Below, one piece after another: positions 34,393 through 48,500 of a stretch of 64,000 nucleotides of DNA. Within the stretch, counting starts at the first letter, position 1. The number at the start of each line of letters is the position of its first letter. This DNA comes from Ectocarpus siliculosus (taxonomy: Eukaryota; Sar; Phaeophyceae; Ectocarpales; Ectocarpaceae), in contig FN649751.1 of NCBI GenBank assembly GCA_000310025.1, positions 1,013,080 through 1,077,079 on the forward strand. Reading direction: 5' to 3'. The position numbers were made by a program, and so were the translations under genes. Under the pieces are notes generated by a model, which made no database searches, was not told where the DNA came from, and was given only the letters and a program-made list of their open reading frames with translations.

Positions 34393-37300
34393 CTATGACA
34401 TCAGATCTAGGAGAAGGTTAGCCCCTTCTTCGACAAAGTCACCGAGCACCAGGGTCGACAGCAGAGCAGCCGGTTGTTGGATGAGGGCTTCGACCAGAAG
34501 AGCCAGTACGCAGGTAGTCAGCCAATCGGTCGAGGTAGACCTGCGACGGCGACGGTTGCAAGTGCGGCCCATCATACGCGAAAGCATGTGCACATTGAGA
34601 ACCTTAGGGTAAAGAAACGACCCCCTCCACATTGCGTACAATGAATGGATGTTTCCCTGTACCCACGATTTTGTCTATAAATAACAATCAATGTAAGTCA
34701 AGACCTCTGTGTACGTATTCGGTGAACTTCAGACACGAAAACCCACACGAAGCGCAGACATGTTTTCATGCCACGGAGCAAACCATACCCTTGGCAATGC
34801 GCACTTTTTCGAGGAATGGACTTTGCGCAGACATGGCTGACGTGGCGGCACGAAGTGCCACATTCCTAAGAAAGGAACGTACCGATCGAACTTGGCAGCG
34901 AACACCATGTTGGTGTAGGTCAGACACAGGATTGTCGTGGCCACGGTCCCCTGTGCAAGGAAATACATCCCACGTCGTTGCCCCCGACAATCATGTAACC
35001 ACGTGCGAAATTCCAGCGCCCTGGCCGCCCTGTCGAGCGCATGGTGCACCCTGTCGGGCACAAAAACCGCACAGCATCGATAACGGTGCATATGACTGTG
35101 CCGCATGGAATGGTCTCGCACGTGTAAAGGAACCTTGTGAAGGACCTTTGTTCAGGTTTCACAGTAGTAGTGCGTCGTGGAGCGAAGAGTGCGGCAGGTG
35201 GGCAGACACGAGAAGCCCGCGTCGATTTTCCTTCACTTCGTGGAGACCCGGCTGTACTTGAGCTCTTCAACAACTTCAAATCAACCTCGGCATGATCGGA
35301 TTCAGAAGTTTCAGAAGTTTGACTGGTTTACCCATGCACATTTGCTAATGGCGGCACAAGTATGCAACATGCCTTGAGTCCTACGCTAACAAGGCGCACA
35401 TACGTGTCTGTTGACTGTAGGAGGCAGCAGTGCACTGTCGCGGTACGCAATTAAGCCGACACGTATGCCACGGTTTTGCACCTGAAGCAGCACTGGATCG
35501 TTTCCGCGGCTTTGTGCATTTCCCTCGTTGGGTTCGACCATGCTGCTACGAGGTCGCCTTCGATCAAGTCGCTCAGTATCTCCTCGTATTTCCGCTGTAT
35601 TCCGACCAAGTAAGCACCGACGAGGGTGATAACCGCACCAAGCACCGCCCCTGCAACGACATGGAGGCACCACAAGGCAGCGAGTTGTACTTAAAACAAA
35701 GAATTATTTGTGGGGTTCAAGTCTATACGCGCTGCGCAACATGTGGGAGACAAAGAGTAAAAGTTGATTGGTCCCGAGACGAAGTCGACGTGTATGTATG
35801 TAGCGTAACCTTCGAGTCTACATTACTTGAGAACACCATTATTAGGGTAGGTTAGCCTGTGACCACGGGAATCGACCGCGTCATGTATTAGATCAGTACG
35901 GACAGATGAAGGTAAACGGGTAGAGACATCGGAACGGGATTCAATGTCAAGATAACAACAACCCATCTCTCTATGGTTCACCTGCTGCAATAAAAACGCT
36001 CGAGCCGAGCAGAAGCACGCCGCACAGCGCCATGCCTGGGGCCACAACGCCTTGGAACGCTGTTGCTTTCCGCATTGTACGTGCACTACGACTCATAACT
36101 GAGAAAGCAGACACCATACACAGAACAGAGCTAGCCAGGCTCAGCGATGTGACCATGTTGTGCAAAACCGCGTATTCGTCTCCCCCGTCTGCCTCAGCTT
36201 CCCGCGAAACGCTTAGCACCTGTCGGTTGTGGAGGGCACGAGCGCGGGGACGGGTCTGTTGGCAGAAAAGACACGTGATGGTGACCCGCCTCCTAGATTG
36301 TGCTTATCTTTCAACGGGTGCAACAGGGCCAACGAGGAATGCCAGAGGAGTAGGGCAGAGCGGGCAGGCTCTAAAAAGATCGACCATCGTTGAGCATTGC
36401 CTCGCAGGGGTTGGCGAAGCTCGGTTGGCAGCTCACCTCAGAAACGAGCATCGCCAGCAAAATGGGCAGAGGGACGTAGACGAGAAGGAGCGCCTTCTGC
36501 ATCTCTACCACGTCCAGGTACGCCGCCGTTTCCACCACCGCCGCGTTAGGCTTCGGCTTGAGGAACGGAGACGCTGTGCCTTGCGCTTCTATCGCGGTGA
36601 ACATTCTGCTGGGGATGAGAATGATGATATGCACTTGAGCAACAGTCGCCGGAAAAACGTTAAAATTGCATGACCACATGTTGCCCATCTTATGTACAAG
36701 CCACCAACGAAACTCGGAAAAAAATATCTCACTCATCATCTCTTTAGTGTATGGCGCTGGCATCTGCCACATGGGCTGAGTCTAATAGAGCGTAGGGGGC
36801 TTAACGTTAACAATCAGGCGTTTGTCGTCAATATCGCTAATTGAAAAAAACGAGCACCACTGACCTCCTGCAGTGGACTACTTCAGATTTTCGCGGTCTT
36901 ACAAAAAATTAATGGTGGCACCCGTGGCGCTCTGAGGTGTGGCTGTTTTTAACGCACTCTCTGACTCGGAGATGACTAGCGATTTCGAATGGTGTCCACA
37001 TGTGCTGGGTACGATTATCGACATACCTGATGGGCGATGCCTTGCGGGGGGGGCGATGTTGCTCTTGGAAGCCAACCCGACGCGTGGCATCCCCTGGCCA
37101 CGTGGAAAAGTAGTCGCATGTCAAGGGCGGATCGAGAGAAACAGGTTAAGGAAGATCCACGGCAACAATAATGTCCCCGTGTACAACACAAGTACATGTG
37201 CGTACGTAAAAATCGATACGAACCATGTGAAACACCGTCTGGAACGTCTTCGTGGCGAGTTTCCGAGGTGAGATCATTCAAGCTGCTGATGATGCGGAGG

Positions 37301-39518
37301 AACGAGTTTTGTGAGTATGGTGCGAGGTATACTAAAAACCATGCCCGGTCTACCCGCTCACCTTGCTGAAGGGTTGCTAGGAAGCCATCGTCCGTTTTCT
37401 CCTGCTCAACTTGACGTCGGTCAGTACGGTATTCAGCTGTGCGTTCAGGTTGTTCCTCCAGAGAAACAGGCCTCTGAAGCGTTTGTGACGCAGGTGGGGT
37501 GTTGGCAACCCGCAGGAGGGCGGGAAAAACAACCCCGGCCGGCAGCATGAAGAGTGCGCTCACTACCGCCATCTCTACCTGCGCGTGATGGAAACAGGCA
37601 AAAGGTTGGCGTTTGTGCAAGGCATTTGCGCGCAGAAAGTGGATATGGTCGTGGTACTCTCAATTATGAGTGCTTGCGAGACAACCACTGGCACTGACGA
37701 GCAGCGGAGGATAGGAAATAGTATTGCTGCGTGCTTCGAAGATTGAAGGGGGGGAGAAGATTGCATTCGAGAAAGGGGGGACAGGTGCTGGCAAAATGGA
37801 AGAACGACAGAGCGATATCGCCTTGCCTTTTCCCTCACGCCAAACTGGCTCTTGCCGTAGAAAAGAGCCTGGAGAACGATGGCGCTCATCCAATCAGTCA
37901 ACAGAAGCACCAGGTGCTGCGGCCTGTAATGGGGGCGACAGTCAGAATCAGCACGTGAGAGAACCTGAGACCATTGATCGGAAATGATCCCCCAGCCACA
38001 AAAGCAACGGGTGGTCCTTCCGCGGGGTCGGCCCAGGCCCCCAAGTCGCTGACCGACAAAAAAAACAGCTAACCTACAGGTTTCCTGTAGACCGTTTGCA
38101 AGGTTGGATTTATTGGCCGTCCTGCTGGCCTAGTCAATGTTACTGGCCGTTTGGCCATCAACTCATTCATGAATTTCCACCAGTCAATCTCGTCTGTGCC
38201 GGCCTACCTTGTGAGAAGCGTTCGTTTAAAGTGGGCTGTCGGGGAGCCGCTGAGATGTCGCCACGAGTGGTTGAATAGGAGGCTTTCTACCACCACCTGC
38301 GCAAACCCGTGGCGGCGTATCGGAAAGCATGTTAAATAGTGCCGATAAATTTTCAAATGTGCCGGCCAGCCGTGTATTTTTGTCTTCGCCGTATGGTGAA
38401 CGCAACGGAGAGGCCAGCTTGAAACGACAGGTAACACCAAGTTTTGGAATGCCTCCAAAAATATCCGGTGGCAGTGGATTCACGGCGTCTCTTGTAGTTG
38501 AGCGACACCCGAAGCAAAGTTTGTGATGGCTGGAAACCTCATGCGACCGTTTGGGTAGCTAAATAGTATACTACCAATCGCCGTCCATACATCAGCATCG
38601 GCGTCAAACACGAACCGTGTCTTGATTTCTTCCTACATACCTTGATCGACGTTCAGAGCAAAGCATGTTGTTGTGTGCCTTGACGTGGTTACGTGAACGT
38701 AACGACTATGTGGCCGTGCGTCGCCGTGCTCCCTCCAAACTGTTTGTACCCGCTCACCTTGCCCATTGCTTTCTCTTTGCGTTGGACGGAAATCTGATGA
38801 TAGCCAAAGTAGTCACTTGCGTGGGACTGACTTTTCACCAACGTTTCACGCGAAGCCTTCGCTCGCTCTGCCACCTGGTCAAAACCGGGTCATGTGAAAG
38901 ACGTGATTTCGCTTGATGTTTTCCCACCCGCACCGTTTGCCTTCTTCAGACTCAAAGATCCATACGGTCTCGAACTGTTATGCACGGCCTGCTACCACTA
39001 GACGTGTCGACTATTCTGCATCTCGGCGTAGCGGGGGTGTCAGTCTCCGCCCTCGGAAAAATTACACGCCTACAGCAACGAACCATCGGTATATACCGCC
39101 GTCAGGGTGCTCGCAGAGAGGGCATTGCTCCCTCAGCGAACCGGGATCTTACCCGTTTCTTGAGCGGGCGAACTTCTCGCCGGCTCTTCCCACGTGCTAA
39201 GTACGTGTCCCGAAGCGCCTCGACGTGCTCTCGTTGCTGGTCCATCCCAGCGTCCTGTTGCACGTGTGAGAACGTTAACGTCCTCGAATAACAGCGAGTG
39301 AACGGACGTCCGCTCTCTACACGAAATAATCCGACCTCCGGTAACTACACGGATGATGTAACGAAGAAGGGAATTCAGTCACACATGGACTTCACACGAG
39401 CAAGACACGGGCGTAGACAATGCGTTCGCACCTTCAAAGCAAACCACGTCGCAGGGCCGAGAAGAACTGCTGCAACGCAGCCCAAGAACAGCAGGGCTTC
39501 CCAGCTTTCCGCCCCGTA
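34393..39518 (-). other. Membrane region of the receptor
   Basis: Hydrophobic segments, in order: EALLFLGCVAAVLLGPATWF (39518-39432), HLVLLLTDWMSAIVLQALFY (37923-37839), VSALFMLPAGVVFPALL (37578-37362), ALLLVYVPLPILLAMLV (exon ending 36437), SLASSVLCMVSAFSV and ALCGVLLLGSSVFIAA (36219-35982) running into VLGAVITLVGAYLVGI (35650-35482), LAQGTVATTILCLTYT (35050-34883) and LTTCVLALLVEALI followed by an amphipathic end (34540-34393). That is about nine segments, more than the seven of a GPCR and close to the eleven of polycystin-1. No ion-pore motif or PLAT domain was recognised. Confidence 0.72.
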
Positions 39519-42500
39519 CTGCCAAGACAAGAATGGGCCGATGCTCTCCATCGTAAGTGTTCCAGGCTTGGATTGACAAAGGCTCGGAAAGCACCTACAC
39601 CCTATTGTCTGGACTTGTTCGACAGAGGGTTCTTTACGCGGCAGGCGACACCTGTGCTCGGATTTCGCGTACATTTTGATTTCACCAACGCCTAAGAAAG
39701 TGATCCAGGGCGAAAAGAGAGCCGGATGTTCGACGGGCGAGAAAGACCACTACCACCAGACCACTCCGTCAACATGCTGCACAATATCTACAACGGATGA
39801 CCGCTTCCTAACAGAAGTGTGAATTATACGAAGAAAAGGCACATGTCCACCTGGTTGCGGTGCGTACGACCATGCAATATTAGTTGGGTTGCTCTATCTT
39901 GGCAAATTCAGGTTAATCGTAGTGCCCTTGGTTCACCTCTGCCAGTATGCTGAAGTCGGTGAGATCGGCTGTGCTCCACGTCGGGGTCGTCGAGTCCTCG
40001 CGGCCTGCAAACGCGCTGAGGTGGAACGTCGCACATTCAAGCACGACGGAGTGTGTGTTGTCCAGAGCCGCGCCGAGCGCGGCCAGTACCATACCGTCCG
40101 TCTTCCAATCGCCACTATCTTCTGACCAGTAGGCGCAGCCAACGTGGCTTAACGAGTTTTCGCCTTCAACCTCTGGGCCAGTCGACAGAGTCTCCTGCCC
40201 CACATGCGCGCAGCGATCAGCGAGGACGATAATCAAGGCCAACCGTTCCCACTTTTGTCGATAATTGGACTGAACGGCAGCAATTCATGCTTTTCGAGTC
40301 ACCTTGCTGTCACTTACAGTGGTGGTCCCGACATACCGCGGTCCCGAGTAGTGCGGGTCCCGCCCGATACACCGCTGTAAAATCGCTTGTCAAAAGGATT
40401 TGGCTCTGCACGATACTAAAAAGCTATATATTCCCCAACACTCAATATTGCGGTGTACCGATATTTCGTGGTGAATTCTGCCTGTCACTACACCGCGGTA
40501 TATCGGGACCACGACCGTATTCTATTCGCCTTTGAAGAGAATCCCATCCCACGCGACAGCATCGCAAATTCATGAATATATATTGACTGTAAGGGTGTTG
40601 CCACTGAATAAAAATACGAACAAATCAATTGAATACGATGTACAGCACAATCGGGTCAGCGAATGGAGCACCTTCCAATTCTTACCGGAAGGGCCATGGA
40701 CACCCCGACGGGTCTAGGAAATTGATACTCTGGTGCCCCAGTCGAGTCCCATGCGTCGATGACGGTCACACCATCAAGCCCTATTCATGGAAGGTAGGAA
40801 CACGAAGTGCACACGATGAATTGTATGTCAGTTCCTGTCTCACAGTGCCCACCTGGCAGAAAGTGGAGTTCGGCGTATCGTAACAGACTCATGTTCACGA
40901 TTGCCTCGTCCGTAGTGAGCATCTTGCCAAACAGCCCGATGGAATAGATAGATGAAGCAGCGTACGATGCGTGACATGTTCTCTTCAGACAATGGCTCCA
41001 CCCGCAGACAATGGTTCCGCCCACAAATCCGCAGCAGTTCGAACTCCTGTTTTGGACCCCATTTGGGTATGCGGGGCGAAACGAAGAGGTGTTTCTCCAC
41101 ATGCAACCCCTGCAAACGGCATAGATCATACAGCGAGTAGCTGAAGCGCCGAATCATGTCCCTCCAAGCCCACTTCAACTACTACATGTTTTCTCTCCGC
41201 GATGGTTGCGAGTTTATGGCCGAGGTTAACTGTGGTGACATCATCAAAGCACGCGTGAAGCGCGGTCTCGCACCTGAAGTTGTGGAATTGAATACTGCCA
41301 CCGCAAAGGTTCGGGTATTGTCAAGGTCTTCGTTGGAATCCACGGCGCTGTCCCAAGCATCAAACTCCACCTGTGCTCCGAAACCTCCAGCAGATATGGT
41401 TGTTGCCGACATATCAATCGGATGTGCTCTGGCAGGCTGAGAACGCCATGGAAGACAGGGTACATCGTTGGGGTGCCCTCGCATTATTGTTGAGCATTGC
41501 ACGAGTTGCTTGGAGTGGACACGATGAGCAACATGCAGTTCACTTGAATCTCCTCCAAAAGGATTTTGACACATGTTTGCAAAAAAGTACATGTGTAAGT
41601 CTTTGGTGAGTTGCGTAATGATGTTACGGCCCCTACTTTCACAACATACGGACATATCTGGCGAGGAAGTATGGTGGGGGTTTCCCTTCGGTTATGATGC
41701 ACACGGACACAATTTGACACCATTACGGTATTTGCGGGACGTGTACATCACTTTTGCATCTCTACCGCGGCTCGCCACGAAATCCCGCCATTTGGTGACC
41801 CCACCCCAGAGACCACACACCTGCATGGCTAAATCTCCCGCGCTTATCTCGTCCAGTTCTTCTCCCGCTTCGGCATCAGTGGCCATCGCGAGGCCCACTT
41901 CAGCGAGAACGGCGAGGCTATCTTCTTTCCGGAGGAGGGCTGTATCCGAGGTGACAGCTGTTGATGCCGACGAGGGTACCGAAGGCGACTGGCCGACAAA
42001 GAGCACCGATAGCATCTGCGGGGATGGCACGTTCAACAACCCGTCGGCCAACCACGGTACAGAGTGATGGATCTATGTCGGAAGAAAAGAGGAGCTTCGC
42101 GCGTCTGTTAAGATCAGTACGTCAAGCACTATTGGCTTACAACGCAGCGTCTAAACTTTCAATTTTCGACCTCAGCCATGGATGCCGTGGTGATTGCGGG
42201 CACTCACCGACACAAGCGCAAGGGCAGAAGCGTCATCCAGAGTTTCTCCCAGTTCGATCGCGGTCTCCGCCATGTCTCTAACAGCCTCGGTCACTTCAGC
42301 CAGCGTCAGATCCGACAGGACGCCGTCATCCTGTGACGGACATCGGAGACGCATGGTGCCAAATATGATGTGTCCAGTTTGTGCTTCGAACGCATGCCCA
42401 ACTCGCGGGGGGCGAGCCGCTCTGACGTAACGATATTCGGAGAACGCGATCGACATGCAAGATGCGATGGCCATCGTGCCTCGGCCGCGGAATTGAATGA

Positions 42501-45500
42501 GTGGTCGAACTCGAGTACTGGTTCGGATAACGCACAGGCATGAAGATCGTGTTTTGGTGGTGAATGGTCTTGCAACCAGCTGACACTACCGCAGTTGCAA
42601 CTCACAGCAAATGAGACGAGAGCTCCCGCAAGAGTCTGAGACCCTGCCACAACACTGCTCGATGATGTCTCCAGAGACAAATATGCGTCCACAATGAGGC
42701 CCACGAGATTTTCCTGTCGGGCGCATGTGAGGTTTGAGCACGACATGAATTAGCATTGAAAGCACGCCGAGGGATCCAGGATGGCAGTTTCCCTTCCTAC
42801 TTTTCCAAAAAGTTGTTTCCCCTTGCCAACATACATTAGTGGAGGTTATGCAGTCAATTGGCATCCAGGGGTCCAGATCTGATCCCTGGTGGGCTGACAT
42901 CGACCGGAAATCAGATGCCGCGTAATGTTTGCTCGGAGATTCCTGCGATGAATAACTGGAAAATTAATGCTAAAGCATGGCGCGGGACCAACTGGCGCGG
43001 GACCATCGTCTGTATGGGTTCATATCAAGACGTATTTTTCGCGACCGACAATGTTCGCTCCCACACCCTCTCCTCGCTTCCTTGCCGACGCTTTGAATGA
43101 TTTCACCGAGTGTGTCGTACCGAATGTGTATAAAAGTCCGAAATAAACGTCCCCCACCTGAAGGGCCACAATAGCCTCGATATCGCTCGCATTTGTTCGT
43201 GGCGCATCCAACAGAAGCGCCGTGGCGACCCGCGCATCACGGAGAGTATCCTCTGGATATGCCAAAGACTCGTTTCCGCAAGGATCGGTAGGAAAACACG
43301 TCAGGGCGTATGCCAGCGACAGAACCGAAGCCTGCACGTCGCCGTCAGCGGTACAACGTTGTTAGGCGAAGGTCCGAGGAGGTGCCTTTGACGAGGCAAA
43401 CAGTGGGTAAACCATGAGGTTATCGCCTCCCGCAACCTTACACCGTTCCTGAATTGCTACACTACGTTTTGTGAAACTCAGAACACTCTCGCACTTAGAG
43501 GCCGCTGGCTCTATCCATTTGAATCCGGTCTCCTTCATCACAAAACCCTCCAAAATATCATCCCGCCTATATTATCGTATTTGTTACCCAATCTCGCCTG
43601 CTCTGGAGGAGTAGATGCGATGATCATTGGTGTGCCATCGGCTCCAAGATTTGTTGAAGCTGTCGATCCGAGGGAGTCGGAGACAGACACCAGGATCGTG
43701 ACATTGTACCCATCGTCCGCCAAGCCGGACGGGATCTTGGTGCGCAGGGTGGGCGATGCTGACCAAGATGAAGACAACCGGTTCACTAGCACCGATTCAC
43801 TATGTAGAAGGAACAGGTATGACGGACGGGAGCGTTGGGTAGCACGGGGCGTGACCTCAGGCATAAGGGTTCCATTTTCAACCCAGGTTCACTTTTTTTC
43901 TCATTTTCTCGTCCGGTCGTACTAGTGCGTCAATGGGTCAATAGCCGGAACGGAACACTGCCGCGCAGACATTCTTAGGGGCACTGACACCGTGTGGGTG
44001 TGTCAGGGGTTCAATTAAACGATGACTACCTCCGTGCAGATGGCGATGAGCAACAACCGAAAACACAAACCAACATTTGGACCCATCGGGTTCAGGAGAC
44101 AAGGTACCTCGCAATCGTTGCCACTTGTTGGTATCCATGCACGAACCCAAAGGAGTGCGTGAACGGAAGATCGTCCACGTCATCCGTCCACCCTACGCTC
44201 TGGAGACGGACGCCATCGACGCCGGCGGTCGCCGATGAGGTGTTGGATTCCACGTGGCCCCCAGCGGGGGGGGCGTTGGTCTCGAACGAAAACTCTGTTT
44301 CGGCGCACGTAGGAAACAAACGCTTGAGAGCAAAATCACTGGCGGGCATCATGGGGAAGTACTGTATTCCATTACGGCCGCGTTGCAAAGTGAGTCAGAG
44401 AACCAATAATTAGGAAGTGGGTTCTTAATCGCCCTCCTCACGCAGTGTCAGGCCCGACATGACAACTTCAGCTCCGTCAAGAGACTCTCTGAAACAAAGG
44501 GCGACCATGTTCAGGCAAACATGATAAATTGGGGCGCTTACCTGCATAACCTTCCTGCCCGGATGTGTCGGTTGCAGATAGGGAGAACGTGTACGTCCGC
44601 CCCGCGCCAAGGACTCCTTTTCGGACAACGAGCACCCGATCGCTCGTGGTGGTGCTGAATACATCGTCCCACCCATTGCTCAAGTCGACGTTTCCGCTCT
44701 CCTGTCGACAGTTCGAGCAGTTGGGAAGAGTATCAGAGTTTAGGCCTGCACCTCCTACGCACAATACGCTGATGGGTCACGTACAGTTCAGATTCATATC
44801 CCCTTCTTCGTGGACATTTTAGCAAGTTCCACCGCGCGCGGGGGATGCTCTTTTCTTACCGGTTTCCACTCTAGCTTGAACAGCGACGAGGTCGAGGAGC
44901 TGCACAGCTCCTCTGCAGATGGGGAGGCGCACCCCTGTAGGACAACTTTTTCCGAAGGGTTGTATTTGCGGAGAATGGCCTGACGCACGCAACGAAGACA
45001 AACACACGGTACACGCAAGAGTGAGGTTTCGCCAAGTGATGTCGTTCGGCTGTGAATATGCTCCTCGCACAGCACATGCCGACACGGTATGGTCTACGAT
45101 ACTTGGTAACCCTGTGTAGCTTTTGCCTGAAGGTCAGTCCTTCAATGCAGAGAAGGTAAACGGAGAGCCAACCTTAGGAGAAACGGTGACGTGCGGAAGA
45201 GTTCCCTCGAACGTGGAAACAGTGCATGCAGTGTCGTCGCTTCTGAGCTCTACCGAGTCTTGAAAGACAGTCACGCCGAACTTGTATTCCACACCTGCGA
45301 AGGGGAGTGGACAACAGGAGCTCGTTTAATTCAGCGTCAAAGGTCTGTCGTCCTTAGCACGATAGATGGACGAAATAAATCAGGTCGAGGCTATTAGTAC
45401 CTAACTAAGCGGCGAAGACCTTTCGGTGCATGACCATATGGCCGTCGGACCTACCGATTGGAAGGATACCCGCAGATATTGTCAGTAGTCCTCCGCTTGA

Positions 45501-48500
45501 GAGTGAGTCAATATCCAACAGCTCCGTGCTCGGAGATGTGCAATCTTCTCCGACGTCGTCAGTACAATTCCATCTGAACTGTAAGGGGGATTCGTCCAAT
45601 TGGTCGTCATCCACCGACACGGACGCGTTCAAGTAAAGGTCCTGAAACACACCGACAAGAACATGCACAGCGAACGAGAGGAGATTTTGAGCTTGATGGC
45701 GGAGCGATCATGTAGTTTGATCTGCACAGCCCTATCCACCCCATGTATCAACAATCTAGGACCCACCAGCAGCCAACGTTTGATAACACAATTTTGAAAT
45801 GAAGAAGGAATGTTGCAATATATTTTCCCTGCATACGACAAGGGCACTTGGTGTTGAAGGAAGTGTTTCTCCCACCAAGATCAAATCAAGTTTCAAATAT
45901 TACTTGGTCGTGACCCGCGCGTCTTTTGTCTATGGCAAAACCACTATCGACTTGGATGATGGTGTCCTCGAGTGTAGCCTAACGGTTGCAATATCGGTAA
46001 AGAAGTGAAGATTCAAGCATGCACCAAGTTGATCTCAGGCACGATATCAACCTCTTTGGAATATTACCTGCATGACGCCAACCCTCCTCGTTGTCCCACC
46101 GAAGATGTGGGCGATTAGTGCTCCACTGATAACCTCAACTGTCGGGGCGAAGGGTTAGGGAACGCAGCCAGTTTCGTTTCAGTGGCTACCAGAGAATGAT
46201 GAATGCAACACAGATCCATCAATACATCGATGGGAACGGGTCGTCTTCTTTCGACATGCACAAGCTAGAGGCGGTAAGCTGATGTGTAAATGGAATGTGG
46301 TGATCGCATGACGTTGGGAGCACCTGTCGCAGTAGCCGAGGTAGTGCTCGGCGTGCTGCCTGCAACGGTCACCCTGAAGACGTAGATGCTGCCGGCGTGT
46401 CCCAACGAATATGCGGGAAGCTTGAGGACGCTGGGATTTCTCCCCTTGGTCAGCGTGACTGGTGGAAAGTCTTCCGTGGCACTGTATTCTGAAGCCAGGG
46501 TCCATGTGTAAGTAACATTGTCGTCTTGAGAACGAGGCGACGTTACCTCGGTGCGGACGGTAAGTGGAAGCCCACGCCACTGCTTCCAAGATGCAGATCC
46601 CGCAATCTGCAGGGAGCAACACAGCACCGCGGTTGACGTCGGCGGCACAAGCGTGGCAGGGTGAACTGATGCTGTAGGTGTGTTGTGGCCAACAACAACA
46701 CTCGGCATACTACTCCAACATCGTGCAGTGGGATGGTTGCCACAGATTTCATTCCCTACGATTAGATGCGAAGATCAGAAGCAGGGAGTCAATGCAAGCA
46801 GTTTTTCAGTTCTGCAAGTCAAGGGAAGGATCGACGTGTTTCCTGGACACCCAGTCCTAGGGCAATAATTGGCAAGTCCAACATTGTTTTTGTGCTTACC
46901 TTCAGCGCGGGAAGGGCATCAGTAGACTTGAATACCTCTACGATAGCATCGCTCCACGATCCAAGCCCCGTCGTCACGCGGAGGCTGAACCAGTATGTAG
47001 AACCTTCACCCAAGCTTGCGCTCGGCAGCGTGACAACCAACCCATTTTGAGCGCCGGCCTGGAGATCAAGCAGGTCATTCACGGCGCGCATGGGTGAGCG
47101 AATGGTTCCCACGGTGCGGGGAACAAAGGCGGAGCGGATGCTGCTTTCGGCAGTGCGAGGGCAAACGGTTGCCCTTATCCCTCGTTGGGCACCGCGAGGA
47201 AAAAATATCTGTACCATAGCTTGCACGGCATCGTGCCGTCGATGGCACGCGCCATGTCAACAGACCATGGCGCTGAGGACACTATCATAGCGTAAGACGA
47301 ACGTAGAGTAACCCGCCTGGTTAAGAACCGTTCTTGCGTCGGCAAGGTCGAAGGATTGATTGCCATCCACGATCCCAACGGTCCAGTTGCAAGTGAAGCC
47401 TGGGTTGCACACGGGAATATCGCAGCACAGTCGTTAGCGGTGGGGCCGTTAGCGTGGGGAAGACAACGCGCGCATTTCGGGAATAGACTGTAACGCACGG
47501 CATCAAACAATGGGAGAGCGAGCCTCAGCAGCTTTCAAATATGCGATCGACCGTGTCTCCGCGGCACGATTGAAGGGGTGCCCACATCGGTCAACCATCC
47601 TCGGACACAGGAGGTGCCAGATCCCGCAGACAACAGAACCAAGGCAAGGATCTCCACGCCGAATCAGGAGGAAAAGATTCCCCAAACCTAGATAACTTGT
47701 GACTGCTTCAACAACGCGTGGCCCTGCGCCTTCGCCCCTCTCCCTCCGCAATTGGCAGGTGAGCGGCGAAAATAACTGATGAGTACCGGGTCGACCGTCG
47801 TTCCAACATGCCAGGAGAGTTTAATTTCTCCGTGGCCACGCACGAGTTCGAAAACCTGCGGTCTTCGGAGCAGATACCGCATTTTTCTTGAACACTCGCA
47901 GAACGCCATGACGGCACGACCCTTCTCTGACCTTACGGCACATCAGTCTCCACTGTTGCACATCAGGCATACCTGTTGAAGGGAAGATCGCGATTCCCTC
48001 CAAGATCAAGTCGTCGCAGCAACCCACAACTTCCGGAGCGCTGATATCAACGACTGGTGGATTCGGCTCACTTGCGGGGCCAACCACGACACAACCAGCG
48101 GCCGAGGAGAGAAAGGCCCCGATCTAAAACGACAAAAGCATCCACGGGTAGAAACAGACGGGTTGAACTAGGTGGCCTAAGCAAGCTCCCGTGCGCGTGA
48201 ACGAATCTACTAGAGAACATATCTACTTTCCATGACGGCTAGCATGGCAATAACGGCCGAATGCAGTAAATTTGGGGATCGTTGCCCGAGCTCTTATGGT
48301 TAGGGAGCTTTGTCACCGCACCTCGGTGCGAGCTATTCCATCCAACAAGGAAATAGATGTGCCGTCGCCGTCGGTGCAGTTTGAATAGCTCGAGGGCCGA
48401 ATAGTGTAGTCGAATCCCAGCTCAACCTGAACACGTGTGCAAACCGTTCACAATCATTTCGAAGGCAAGGGGCTTCAGTTGCACACAACAGCCATGGGAA

